Source: Nothopassalora personata
Lineage: Eukaryota > Ascomycota > Dothideomycetes > Mycosphaerellales > Mycosphaerellaceae
Direction of reading: 5' to 3'
Length of the DNA stretch: 64,000 nucleotides
NCBI GenBank assembly: GCA_033816765.1
Contig: CM066295.1
Span: forward strand, 1,736,001 to 1,800,000
Within the stretch, counting starts at the first letter, position 1. Each line of letters opens with the position of its first letter. The notes under the pieces are model-generated. The model was not told where the DNA came from. It made no database searches and saw only the letters and a program-made list of their open reading frames with translations. A program made the position numbers and the translations under genes. This document shows positions 42,722 to 54,488 of this stretch, piece by piece.

Positions 42722-45206
42722 ATGTCAATTGCAGACATCCCGCTGCTGGCTGTCAACTTCTCTACCGTTCTGCCAACTTTCCTCGACGCCTCCACCATCA
42801 GAACGTTGCCCGATTGTTCTATGCCTCCGCTCAGCAATATCGGCATTTGCAATCCATCACTTCGCACGTCTACATAACGCTATGAATCCACAATCATACT
42901 GACATCGCCCAGCGATCCAAGCCCGAGCCGCCTCTCTGATAGACGAATTCACCCTTCCAGAAAAGTTCAACCACACAGGCTTTCTCCTAGGCGAGATCCC
43001 CAGGCTGGGACTACCACGATTTTCCTTACAAAAACCACCCATCTCCTCTCATCACTCTCACTGACTCTGTTTGAACCCTTCAGTTCTGGAACGAAGCGCT
43101 CCACGGCGTCGCCAACATTCTCGGCGCCGGTTTTGCTCAAAATGGAAGTTTCAGCTCCGCCACGTCATTTCCACAGCCTATCCTCATGGCTGCCGCTTTC
43201 GATAATGAGATGATCCACCACGTGGCCTCGACTATCAGTACAGAAGCTCGCGCCTTCGGCAACGTCGGGCGTACTGGGCTGAACTTCTTCACGCCGAATG
43301 TTAATCCTTTCCGTGACCCGAGATGGGGTAGAGGATCCGAGACGCCTGGAGAGGACCCTTTCCATGCGAGTTCTTACACGAGAGCTTTGCTCAGGGGGCT
43401 GGAAGGGGAGGACGAAGATGGAGTGAAGAAGGTTGTGGCGACGTGCAAGCATTTGGCTGCGTATGATCTGGAAAACTGGCATAATGTCACGAGATATGAG
43501 TTTGATGCTGCGGTGAGTACGCAAGATCTGGCGGAGTACTACATGCCGCCATTCGAGGCTTGTGTGAGAGATGCTGGGGTGGGGAGTATTATGTGTTCTT
43601 ACAGGAAGTTCATGCAGCCCCCATCTCGAAAGGTCTACGCTGACAGGGATCAGACGCTCTCAACGGCGTACCGACTTGCGCCAACGATTGGCTACAGAAC
43701 AGTCTGATCCGCGATCACTGGAAGTGGAATGAGCCCGAGCAATATATCGTCTCAGACTGCTTCGCCATCGACCAGATTCTGGTGTCTCACAATTACACCA
43801 AAACCGCTGACGTAGCGGCGGAGAAAGCACTGCAGGCCGGTACAGATCTTGATTGTGGCGTTTTCTATCCGAACTCTCTTCCCGGTGCGCTGGAGTAGGG
43901 ATTGATTGAGGAGGTGGAGGTGGACGTTGCACTCAATCGAATCTATTCAAGCTTGGTTAAGGTCGGGTACTTCGATCCGCGCGATTCGCATCCTTACCAG
44001 CGGATTGGTTGGCGAGACGTCAACACTCCAGAGGCGCAGCAACTAGCAAGGAAAGCTGCGACCTCGGGAATGGTGTTGCTGAAGAACGAGAACAGCACTC
44101 TACCCTTGAAAGCAACTAGCCAAAGCGAGTCCCGAGTTCTGCTTGTCGGCGAATGGGCTAATGCCACGATCGAGATGCTGGGGGGATACTCTGGGGTACC
44201 TCAATTTCTGCACTCACCGTTGTACGGCCTAGAGCACGTCGAAGGCGTTACTGTAGAAGTCATAACTTCCCTTGACGGTTCTGCCGCTGCCGCTGCCGCT
44301 ACAGTAGCTCAAACCTCCGATATAGTCATCTACGTCGGCGGCATCGACCAATCTGTCGAAAGAGAAACACTCGACCGCGAAGTTCTGACCTGGACCACCA
44401 CACAACTCAATTTCATCCGCACCGTCTCCTCAGCCGGCAGACCCACCATCATCGTCCAAACAGGAGGTGGCCAGCTTGATGACACAGAATTTCTCTCCAA
44501 CCCGAATGTTTCCGCGATCCTCTGGGCTGGCTACCCAGGCCAGGACGGCGGCGTGGGGATTGCCGACGTTCTCTTCGGTAGGGTAGCGCCAGCTGGAAGA
44601 CTACCGGTGACGATGTATCCGGCTGAGTACGTGTCTGTGCCAATGACGGATATGAATCTCCGCCCGGATGGAGCTCTCAACCCGGGAAGAACGTATAAAT
44701 GGTATGACTCGCCGGTGCTGCCGTTCGGGTATGGGTTGCACTACACGGTGTTTTCGGTGGATGCGACTTTCGTCCCGCGTGGCTCTCTAGACATCAAAGA
44801 TATTCTCGAAATGAGCCAGAACGACGAGCGACCGGAACAAACAATCATCGGCCACGTTCATGTCTCAGTCTGCAATACTGGTGGTACGATGTCCGACTAT
44901 GTCGCTCTCGCGTTCTTGCGTGGCGATGGTGGTCCACCGCCGTATCCGCTCAAAGAGCTGGTGGCGTATAAGCGAGTTCACGATCTGGAGCCAGGCTGTG
45001 AGGAGAGTGTAACTCTGCCTATCACCGTGGCATCGCTGAGTCGCTGGGACAATGAAGGAAGGAGATTTTTGTACTCGGGACGCTATAATATTGCTGTTGA
45101 TACGGCACCTGAGCTTGCGGAGGTTGTTTTTGAGGTTTCGGGGGACGCGAGGGTTGTTGAGGAGTGGCCAAAGAGACTAAGTGCTCGCCAGATGCGAAAT
45201 GTTTGA
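42722..45206 (+). pseudogene. GH3 beta-xylosidase-like pseudogene
   Basis: Nearly full-length glycoside hydrolase family 3 gene. The N-terminus reads TLPDCSMPPLSNIGICNPSL, then a TAA. Later come IQARAASLIDEFTLPEKFNH, WNEALHGVANILGAG and FTPNVNPFRDPRWGRGSETP, with CKHLAAYDLENW. After MCSY the frame breaks where the family has an intron, but no good donor remains. It resumes as LNGVPTCANDWLQNSLIRDH and YIVSDCFAIDQI, whose Asp is the expected nucleophile. A TAG at about 43896 interrupts PGALE|GLIEEV. The C-terminal domain and FnIII-like end (43902-45206) are open, including LARKAATSGMVLLKNENSTL and VLPFGYGLHYTVFS. Such enzymes release xylose from xylo-oligosaccharides. Two stops and lost splice sites argue for recent inactivation. 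Confidence 0.85.
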
Positions 45207-46381
45207 TTCTGTGCGCATGTCTGGCTACGAGTGGTGCATTTCGATTCTGGGGGAAAGCCATATCACGAGATGCTTCGCACATGTTACAGAACACCGTAGC
45301 GGTGGAAGATGATTCGAACGACAGATAAAGTTCCTGACGCTTGGACCTTGAAAAGTGGGTCTGCTCCGGAAGTGAAAGTTGACGACAGGTCATCGGTCGC
45401 CTCAACCACGGCGTGATCATTCAGTTCCCAGCCTGATGGCATGATCGAATGGCCTTGCTGGTCTTGTAATGGTGGAAAGCTACTGCGTGGAAAGATCAAA
45501 ACATTTCCATGAAGCATACGGAGCATTTGTCACCACAACAACCCGAGCGAGCCCGGATCAATGACAGGCCATGCCTGGAGGCAGAATTTCAAGAGCGTTG
45601 GCGTGTCGTGGTTGACAAGGCACAAAGTAGGTGACTTTTGTTGGCATAAGCTTCGATATCGGAAATTCAGAGGTCATTGCTTGCGACAGCACTCTCTGAC
45701 ATAGCCGGTACACACTGTTTGGTCCGCACCGCAGACGCCGCCGCTTCGAATATCATAGATGCTGCTCTACTGGGAGCTCATCATAGCGTGTACGATGTAT
45801 CGTGCCAGCTATTTGAAGGCTCTGGCCTCTCGTTGATGCACTGCCTGCCGGGAAATGTCACCAGGACAATCGCACGTCGTTTGAGGCCAGTGATTGGACT
45901 CGAGGCGGCCGCTGGTTCCCAGGCGCAACAGAATGAAGACACAACCAGAGGTGTCGTATTGTCTCGAACGAGTCATCCTCGCACGTATGCTCGTGGAAAG
46001 GTCTCAAGACACAAATGCGATTGCGCCGATTGTTTGAGCGATGCTGCCAATCTTCTGCTTCAACATCCTTTCACGACCGTTGACGCTAGGCCTCGCTACG
46101 TCGAAGGGCCAACGGCACTGCAGCTGACTGGGCGCACACTTTCATTTCCGCTAGCTCCAGCTCACTTCTTGTAAAAATCGCCTACCTCTTTCGCTCCAAA
46201 CATATCGCTAGGCAACGCAGCATTCACACCACCAGCGCGGGCACACCACATCTTTCAGTCGTTTGCTCCGACCAAATTGCTAAGCAGAACAGCATTGATA
46301 CCACTACTGTATACACACCTATCATTCAAAGACGTGATCACTCCTTTCCTGCGGCCAGCGCACATGAGCTAACGTGAAGCA
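45207..46381. other. Intergenic region, no gene recognised
   Basis: A 165-codon open frame at 45677-46174 shows no domain, signal or family pattern and is not accepted. The leader before the F-box gene contains an imperfect duplication of about 40 bases (around 46192 and 46263). Confidence 0.45.
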
Positions 46382-47434
46382 GTGGCACACTATCCCGACA
46401 GGTACACGCGCTCGATACGTTCTATCAGCACGACTGACGCTGCGCAGGACCTCACTATGTACTTCAAGACATACACCGTCGAAGACGACGAGCTGCTGGG
46501 CTCTTTCATACCCACTGACGAGGAGTACGACATCATGCATCCTTTGCCTGTGCAGAAGCTCACGAACCACCCTGGTCTGATCCCGGCGCTGAACACTTCT
46601 GGTTCCACCAATGTCCACAAGGTGTTCGGCACCGTCGAGCTCTTGGAGAAAATCCTTGAAAATCTCGACATCAAAACGCTCCTCTTGGCTCAGCGAGTCA
46701 GTCACACCTTCCGCAACTGTGTTTGGGGCAGCTCAAAGCTACAGAATATGCTCCTCCAGCGACCATGGAACCCAGAGTGTGAGCGCAGCGAGTTTCGTTT
46801 CAACGACCTCCTGATGGACCAGGTCAAGACTGCTCGCGGACTCGGCTTCATCATCAAGCGCTACCCTCGCGGCGACAGTGGCTTGTGGGAATTCCACGTC
46901 TTCATCACCACCGCTCAGCTTCTCAAGCCACCGGTCGGTAGCAGCGTCTACTGGGCAGGCATGTGCACCAAGGGCTACAAGTGTCTACCCAAGGGCCCAG
47001 AGATCTGGCCCGAGGACAAGCACATCATCAAAATCTATTTCAAGGATACTCAGGATTTGGATAAGCCGTTCAATATCATCCACACCATGGTATGTATCTG
47101 GGGACAGCATCGCCACCAGCTCCACCATAACGTAATCTATGAAGCCAACTAACAGATTTCTGCTTCGCAGGAGCCGAACATGAACCACGTCTACCATTAC
47201 TTCGAGCGCAACCACCCAAACATGATCACCACCGTAGAGGAGCTGGACGACGGCTTTACGATGGGAGGTTTCACCCGAGAGCGTTTCATTCAAGGCCAAG
47301 TGCGTCAGGCGGCGATCGTTGCGAAGGATAAGGTGGCTGCTGAGAAGGTACGGCAGACAATTCGGAAGCATCGCGCTGAGCGTCGTGCTGAGCGTTGTGC
47401 TAAGGGTAAGTCGGATAATGTGTTTTCTTCTTGA
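46382..47434 (+). CDS. F-box protein
   Basis: Two exons, 46382-47089 and 47171-47434, sum to 323 residues. The intron starts GTATGT, has CTAAC and ends CGCAG. The Met at 46457 (MYFKTYTVEDDELLG) is an alternative start. Residues about 80-125 form an F-box: KVFGTVELLEKILENLDIKT, then LLLAQRVSHTFRNCVWGSSK, LQNMLLQRPW. The remainder is a typical fungal F-box C-terminus: FRFNDLLMDQ, WEFHVFITTAQLL, VYWAGMCTKGYKC. The gene ends in an Arg/Lys/Ala-rich helix (RQTIRKHRAERRAERCAKGK). It probably supplies substrate specificity to an SCF ubiquitin ligase; the substrate is unknown. Confidence 0.85.
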
Positions 47435-47756
47435 ATCTGGGTGAGGCGGCGCGGCGGACATGAGCAGCGGCATAAGCAGTGAGGTTGAGTGATTGAATGG
47501 GATGAGTTTGAGCGCGTGGATAAGACGAGTAATGTAATTGGACTGAGAGTCTGACTTTGGCGCTGGGCGTTTTGGGCAGAGACATTCTCTTTGGGAGTAT
47601 CAGGTACGTGACGCGCGCTCCCGCTTCAAGCATTGCTAACTCTCTAGGCCCTATGGTGCGGAAGCAATGTCGTGGCCTTTGTACTATTCAACTTGATGGC
47701 GGTCTCTATGTAATTGTTTGGCGCGGGAGTCTGTATACACTATCTCTTTTGAGATT
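47435..47756. other. Short intergenic stretch between convergent genes
   Basis: Contains the 3' ends of the F-box gene and the small secreted protein gene; no gene seen. Confidence 0.4.
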
Positions 47757-48322
47757 TTATCGTGATACTGCAACAGTGTCTTCTTTCGCCACTTCAGTAA
47801 CATTGAATGAATCAGTGATGTTGAAATGCCCTTTTGGCGGCTGATCGGCGTCGTAGTAAAAAACGCGCACCGAGGTAGTGACGTTGTAGGTAATGCTGCA
47901 ATCATCTTGTTAGTTACAGTCCTCCGAGCCTTACGAAAGGGATATATCACTCACGAAGCGTTCACAGCGAACTGCAAGCTAACGTTTAGGGTAGTAGAGT
48001 CGCTGTGCCAACCGGAGAACTCTGGACGTGGCTCTATGCTGGCAGAAACCGAAGGTCTGCCAGAGGTCGAGACGGCTTCGAGGAGCTTGCAGCTGGAGAA
48101 GTAGCCGGTGTCGGTGCCGTTGCAGTGTGCCTTGAAGCCTGGGTATGGGCTGGAGAATTCCCCGGTTATGTTGAAGTCGTAGGTGCTGCCGGATGATGTC
48201 CAGTTTGCGATCCAATGCTCGACGGACCAGTGGTAGCCTGCTGGTAGGGCGAGTGCCGCTTTGGCGGCGAGGCTTGGTGCGATGAGGGCAGCTGTCGTGG
48301 CGAGAACTTGAGTGAGCTGCAT
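47757..48322 (-). CDS. Small secreted protein, unknown family
   Basis: Two exons are proposed. Exon 1 starts at 48322 with a signal peptide (MQLTQVLATTAALIAPSLAA) and continues VEHWIANWTSSGSTYDFNIT, PYPGFKAHCNGTDTGYFSSC and LNVSLQFAVNAS. A GTGAGT...GATTGCAG intron (about 47951-47896) leads to ITYNVTTSVRVFYYDADQPP and a stop at 47757. The mature protein has two Cys and several Asn-X-Ser/Thr sites. The W...Y.F.I...PGF.A.C.G pattern resembles a widespread group of small secreted beta-rich proteins in dothideomycetes; that comparison is from memory of the class only. Function unknown. Confidence 0.75.
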
Positions 48323-49086
48323 GTTGACGAGAGTATGGTGTTGGGTAGAGTTTGTGAATAGGGTTCTGTCGTTGATGAAGTTGAAGAATAGTAACTTATC
48401 ATCTCGAGGATCTCTACCTAATTTATACCGTTCCTATGCATGCCTGCCCAGGTTGTATTTTTACTTGCGTTCCGATAGCGTGGTTTTCGCCTTCTAGGAG
48501 CGATGCCAGAGCTGTGCACATCCGTACTGCTAATCACCGGGTGGAAATCATCGAACAGCGGCGATCTGCACTTGACGTGAAGTGGGTATCGTTGCCGAAA
48601 GCACCCAGTACTGTATCAGTCAGCTGGAAATAGTACGTGTTCACCAAGTCTTGGTGCGCTTCAGTCGTCAAGTCGGATCTTGGCTGTGCTATTTGTAGAT
48701 TAAAGCGAACCCTTGCCGTAGAACATCGGGACCATCAAGTCTAGATCATCACGAATACTGGACTTTCGTATACTGTAGCTGTGGCTAATTCGTCATTCGC
48801 GAAGCCTGAAAGATGTTGGCATCGCTATCACGAACAAAAGTGTCTCGGCAGCAGGTTCTCTTAGGCCATCAAGTGGTAGCTGGGACAGGAGAGAGCAGCG
48901 CAGTTACAGTAAGAGCATTAGAGATGCCATACGAAGTCTTAAAGAGCTAAACCTGATCGTCGCAAAGTTAATGCCTCAGTGAAACACCTTAAATCTTTCC
49001 ATCGAAGCACGGTCGTACGTTAAGCACAGCCCCAGTACACTTACTGTGACTTACACAGCTTAGTTGGCGTGCATCGAGTATTGATA

Positions 49087-49462
49087 CTGTACACACGCCG
49101 CCCTGGGCCCGATCGCAATCCACCGGATTCTCAGAGTCCGATTTGCCTCTTTGACCACATGTATTGTCAAGGCCTTGAAACACAGCCGGTAGTGTCCAAC
49201 AGGCTTCTTCAGAGCTCCGGTTGGCTACAACGAGGAATAGAGGGCAGAGCCCCTGTCAGATGTAATGAAAAAGTGCAAAAATGGCACTGAACTGTTCGCA
49301 GAGCGCGCGGTATGTAGTCGAACGCTTGACTACGACGTGTTGATGGGAATTAGTGCGCGAAATATTTAGTATGAAAGAGTCGCAACTAGGGGGGTCTTCT
49401 CTAGCTCCGGCTAGCGTGTTTTCATGAGTGAATTACGATCGAAGCTGAAGGTTGAGTGTAGA
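49087..49462 (+). repeat. Dispersed repeat, copy B, interrupted
   Basis: The first part (49087-49231) and the last part (49435-49462) match copy A at 38189-38421. Between them lies the first direct-repeat unit (49275-49426), so copy B looks like an interrupted version or copy A a shortened one. Confidence 0.75.
49275..49426 (+). repeat. Direct repeat, unit 1
   Basis: Matches 49567-49715 along its length, including ACTGTTCGCAGAGCGCGCG, AAAGAGTCGCAACTA and CCGGCTAGCG. Confidence 0.85.
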
Positions 49463-49566
49463 CTTCCGTCGCCTTGGCAATTGACGGATGCGTCTAACGG
49501 CACATAGTCCAAACAGATTTCCTCACTAAATTGCGGTAGGGCTAGATTCGGACTTCAACATTACAG

Positions 49567-49715
49567 TCCAAAAGTGGCACTTAACTGTTCGCAGAGCGCG
49601 CGATGGTCGAACGCTCGACTACTACTTGTTCATAGCAATCAATGCGCGAGATATTTAGGATAAAAGAGTCGCAACTATGGTGGTCTTCTCCACTTCCGGC
49701 TAGCGCGTTTCCACC
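49567..49715 (+). repeat. Direct repeat, unit 2
   Basis: Second copy of 49275-49426 in the same orientation, about 290 bases downstream, with scattered changes and a small deletion. Confidence 0.85.
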
Positions 49716-51424
49716 GTTTTTACGAAGGGCTGTGCACTGATGGTTTCACACTCGGCATGCGACCGCAAGCTTCTAATATGCGCTCGTATACTACCACTCA
49801 CTCCTCGTACCGATCCCTGAACACATCGAACTAGTTCTCAGTTGTTCTTGCACTACGCCACCTAGGGCCAGAAGCATGGCATATTCAAAAACAGCGATAC
49901 CGTCATCCAGCGCCAATGCCTCCAAGGCACCGCCATTCCGCTTTTCCGCGATTCCGCGGACCCGCACACGACGCCTGGTATCGTAGAAGCACCATCATCC
50001 TTCGTTGCTAGTACGAGAACGAGATGTGACTCTGCCGCTTCAACTCTGACCAGGCTTCGACGGGCGCAATCGGCTCACATCCTCATCACGCAAGTGATAA
50101 CATTATCGCACAACAAGGTGCTGCCCAAGCTCATCAGGCTATCGAGCAGAGTAAGAAGTATGGAAAGACGAAGATGATGATGTAGACAGCGATAGTGGTT
50201 TCGATTCATCCAGCACTACGACAGAGCCTCAGCCACTACCCGACATTCACTACCATAGCCGATGTAATGCTTTGTGCCTACACGGGCAGGCAAGATCTCT
50301 ACATTCGTGCTACGCAAAGGACCTTCTACAGGGAAGAACGGACCCGCGCTGTCCTAGCCATGGTCATTGCTAAGAGTAGAGCGTACAGCGCCATCAAGAC
50401 TTGGGATCAAGACAGTGGGTAGAGATAAATATCACTTATTCGACAGAGAGCAGACGGCAATAGGTACTTCGAAGGTCGAACCTACGAGAATATCAGGCAC
50501 ATGGCCAAGAATGTCAAGGATGGACTGGTCAAGTACGTCGTCATGACATTCAGGGCACGGGTGAGCTCGTGCTCTGACAGCAAAGCAGGCAAGGTCACAG
50601 TAACAAGCTGCATGGAAAGTGGCCGCAAGTCGTTTCCAAGCAAACCGTCAAGAAGTCGTGAAGGCGCATGTGCCGCAGAAGAGGACCCACGTTGAGATAA
50701 TAGCTGACGTATAGACATTCTTCGGCGAGCGGACAGGTTTTCCACGTCCGAGAACAACTGTAGGAAGGCTGTTGTCCGTGATCTACGGTGTTACGTCGGG
50801 CCAATTCTGGAATCACTATCCACAGGTGTCTGCTTACTGTGTCTCATGCAAAATCAACTTACATTACCCAGATCCGCAGGTCGAGCTCTTGGATACGAAG
50901 GCAACCCAGCTGCTGAGGTGAAGACTTATTGCTAGCTTATTGCTAGACAGACAGCTGGTTGAGGCAAGCTCAGGTTTCGAACCGCGAGCATACAATGCAG
51001 GTACGGCGGAACGAACATGCCTTTGAGCGCTGCAAGAAGCAGAGCGCGGAATGTGTGCTTTCCGGCGTTGCAATCAAACGAATAGTCCGGCAGAGCGATT
51101 TTGATCTCGTCTCCGGGGCCGTAATCATTCAGCTGCTTGAATGTAAGCCGGCTAAGCCATCATCATGACTCTATTCAAATTTCTCGCAGGGCCGGATGGG
51201 AAGAAAGGAGTTGTGATCCAATGCCAGCGCGAGCACCAAGTAAAAGGTCGTTACCGAACGATGCGTCCTACGTGCATGACCGCGACTAGATACGGCAGAC
51301 CACGAGACAGCTCACTCCGACGCAGATATGGACCCATGCACATTCAAGGCCTTGGGTCCACCCAAGTACCCATTCCATCGAGGAACACGGCTTCCGCCAT
51401 CTGCTCAGTGTTGCAAAGATCACG

Positions 51425-52500
51425 CTAATCTCCGAAACCCAGATTCTCCGCCTGCGTCACACCAACCTTCTCCCAGTGCGGATTCCAGTGCCTCGTCTCG
51501 TTCCCACTCTTGCTTGTCAAGATAGCCACCGGCATAATCGGCGTAAGAACGAAAGTGTCGAGCAGTCGGCGTGCATATGGCTGGAACCACATCTTCTCCC
51601 ACCATTTGGTGGCGAGTATCGGGGCAGATGTAGGATCACGCTGTATGACAGCGGGAATCACGTTATTACCGGTGGCCGTCAATAGTTGAACGTCATGCCA
51701 GCTTGCGTTTTGCGGAACTCCGGCGCCGTCTACGGTCCAGAAGGGAGGTGCGGATGCAGCAATGTCTTTTGGGAGGTACATATCGGCAGGTGAGGTCCAT
51801 TTCTGTGCTTCACGCTTGGTTGTATTCTGGTGCTTGAACCACTCGGTGCCGTCCGTGTTACTCCGTGCGGTATAGCTCAAGTCTCCTCTGAAATCCAGGG
51901 CAATGCCGAAGTCTCTAGCATATTCCTCCGAATCTTGCATGTCCTCTCGCCGCGTCTGCGGACGAGCTCTCTGTCGATATTGCTCCTGAGTCAGTAGCAG
52001 TGACCTGAAGATACTATGCTCGTCATTCGATTTTTGAACATCAACTGTGACCCAGCTCCTCGTTGCCTTCCTTTACAATTCCAAAGTATCGTTCCAGCAG
52101 CACCTCAGGTCGTACCTGAAACCAAGACTTGTGTTTGCCCAGGATCACCACAACATCATCCTCGCGTTCTTCCGGCATGCCGTCGAGCCATTGCGAGACG
52201 TGCTCCATCTTGGCCAAAGTCGCATTCACGGCAAAGCCGTCTGAATCCAATGTCGAGTTCCAGCTCACGGTCCATGGTGTAGGATAATCGAGAGTGCTTG
52301 CCGAGAGCACTGTTTTACACAGTTCCACTGAATCCCGCTGGTGACCAAACCCGTGGTATGACAATGTGCAGGAATCGGATCGTCTTGCCTCAAATCCGAT
52401 GTCGGTGTTGCCGGTACGAATGTTAGCTCGATTCCTCTGGTCCTCTTCGTGGGTAAGGCAAGTGCGATGGTGATCGGAACAGTGCCGGAAAGTGCAAGGT
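51425..52500 (-). pseudogene. Broken glycosyltransferase-like gene (paralogue of 59960-61507)
   Basis: On the minus strand, the N-terminal part (about 52390-52041) reads ELCKTVLSASTLDYPTPWTV, AVNATLAKMEHVSQWLDGMP and VRPEVLLERYFGIVKE, aligning by eye with residues about 65-145 of the intact gene. The metal-binding LDAYDVW of the intact copy is replaced by LGKHKSW. After a stop and frame change, the C-terminal part (51940-51425) reads ARDFGIALDFRGDLSYTARS, NASWHDVQLLTATGNNVIPA and WWEKMWFQPYARRLLD. About 130 residues of the middle, including the donor-site region, are missing. Loss of the acidic motif plus the deletion make it non-functional as a transferase. Confidence 0.75.
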
Positions 52501-53302
52501 AGAGCCAAGCCTTGCGACTTCTGTTGGGCAGTATGCTGCGCAGGGGACTGATCAGGCGGAGTATGGCTGTTTCTCAGTTCCATCCAGGAGTCCATGTGAG
52601 TCTTCGGCATTTGGAGTTACTCGCTCTTCGTATGTCTGAAAGAAACGTTCAAACTGTTCCCGTAGTGCCGGTGGTACACCCCCCCCCCCAACACCGGTAC
52701 CCCCCCCCAAAAGCTTCATGTTTGCGTCGGTGGGTTACGATCGGGCCCTGGGTGGTGTGGCGTGTATACCATCTAATGATGTCGAAATTGCAGAAACGCT
52801 AGACTGGTGAGTTGTCATCGTGGCCAAGGTCTCAGTTCGTGGTTGGTCCGGATGGCACCATCGCTCGGGTGGGCCTCGAACTTCTCCGCATGGGTGTGAC
52901 AGTATCGGATGTCTCCTCCAGATATGGATGTTGTTGTACAGCATGGTCGCAGTCCTGCAATGTACAGTCTCTTCCCACGTCCGATCGTATCCTACCTGTT
53001 TGACCGGCTTTTGCAAGGTCGAGAGAGAAGTATGACTAGCATCGATAGCGCGGAACCGCTCTGCCAGATGTTATAAAACCGCGCTTAGCTAGGTTGTAGA
53101 ATGCTTTTACGGTTATTTTTGTCGTGCCTTTGCCTGCTTTGGGTCTTGCCAAGATCGAAAAGCGTGTTACGACCGGACGTGAAAACAATTTGTACACTGA
53201 ATCAAACACCATATGACTTACATGGGTATTCGCTTGAACACAGGATCATCCCCCGAGACGCCTTTGCCAAAGTGCATGAGACTCGGAAAAATAGGTTCCT
53301 AA
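52501..53302. other. Intergenic region with C-runs
   Basis: No gene. C-rich runs lie near 52679-52688 and 52701-52708. Confidence 0.45.
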
Positions 53303-54488
53303 TCATATGGAGACTGCCCTCTTCCGGTCCAGCTCCACTTTGCTGTAGTATGCCGCGCCAGCCGTTGCAATGAATATGCCCGTCGCGTTCAGAGGTCCCA
53401 CTTTGACGCTGAACAGGACAATTCCCAGCATTATTGTCATGACCTGTTTGACGTTCCCGCAGACAGAGATAGTCAGAGCTCCTACGACCTTATTCGTCTG
53501 GAAGGACACCAGGTTCAGACCGAAGGCCAACGCGGCGTTCGTAGCAAAGCCAAATACCAGCTTCGTATTGAAGAAACCCTCCGCAACCGCTGTTTGTACT
53601 TTCCCAAGCTCGCCGCTGCCTGCAGCATAGAGTAGGCACTGCAGTGCAGCGAGTGGACACATGCGAAACAAAGCTTCCATCGCGGATAAATTGAGAGAGC
53701 CCGTCATGAGTTTGTTCGTTGCCACTGTCTTGATCGCGGCAAGAAGAACTCCAAGAAGTGTAAGCAAGAAGCCAGTCCCCGTGAAGTAGTAATCGCCGAA
53801 TGTCGCAAGGCCAACGCCGAGCACAAGAGGTATCATCGAAACCCATGTCTGAGTTGAATACGCGCGGTTATAGCCCAACTTGTAGATCAGAATCGTGGCC
53901 AAGGGGCAAGTCGATCGCATGACTTGGTGGAACGGAACCGATACGAGCGCCCTAAGGTTGTCGTCAGTTCAAGCGCCTTGTTTCCTACGTGCTGTAATAA
54001 CACTCACAAGGACACATTGCTGATGGCAATATTCAAAGTGAAGAGGGTGGAGAATGCCAACAGTATGATATTGTCCTTCAGTGACAGTTTGGAGAGCTTC
54101 AAATGCCCGGTGAGCAAGAGTACTGTGCATCCAAGTGACGTTGCGCCGGTGTGCGCAAAGGTGAGTAGCCAGGGAAACGATACCTTCACGAAGTCAATGA
54201 GGTGAAGAAGTGGCTGCAGACGACTTGACCTACGCCTTGCAAAAGTGCCTTGTTAGAGAGTGTAACGCTCAAATTGAGCAGGAAGTATAATGCCAAATAT
54301 GAGAGCTTCTTGCTGGTGGATGTGCTGTACTCAGTCGGTGCGGGCTGCGTTTCGCTAATCGTCTGGGACTCGAGATCTCGCTCGAATTTGTGCAGAAGCT
54401 CGTGGTCCTCTTCCGCTATCGAGCTCACCTCGGAGAGATCGATGGATGCCATTGAACGTGTCGTCTCTCTGGTGCCCGTCTCATCCAT
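53303..54488 (-). CDS. TPT-family (nucleotide-sugar/triose-phosphate) transporter
   Basis: Three exons on the minus strand. The start at 54488 gives a soluble acidic N-terminus (MDETGTRETTRSMASIDLSE). The first helix is LALYFLLNLSVTLSNKALLQ. A short intron (about 54233-54194) leads to VSFPWLLTFAHTGATSLGCT and NIILLAFSTLFTLNIAISNV. A second intron (about 54005-53952) leads to ALVSVPFHQVMRSTCPLATI and YYFTGTGFLLTLLGVLLAAI. The C-terminal half has FQTNKVVGALTISVCGNVKQ followed by VMTIMLGIVLF. The NKALL, VPFHQVxR and T-x-x-V-x-G-x-x-K motifs define the TPT/EamA branch of drug/metabolite transporters, which exchange sugar phosphates or nucleotide sugars, usually at the Golgi or ER. Substrate unknown; it sits next to the UDP-glucose dehydrogenase. 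Confidence 0.9.

Larger units (their letters stand above)
48323..51424. other. Gene-poor region with dispersed and direct repeats
   Basis: No gene is supported across 3.1 kb. It holds repeat copy B (49087-49231, 49435-49462) and a pair of direct repeats (49275-49426, 49567-49715). Open stretches around 50.2 kb encode no recognisable domain. Confidence 0.5.

Noticed and set aside
45677..46174. 165-codon open frame on the plus strand
   Set aside because: No domain, signal, membrane segment or splice context; composition looks like chance open reading.
50195..50422. Short plus-strand frame around 50.2 kb
   Set aside because: Several frames are partly open, none with a domain; could be an unrecognisable relic but cannot be supported.
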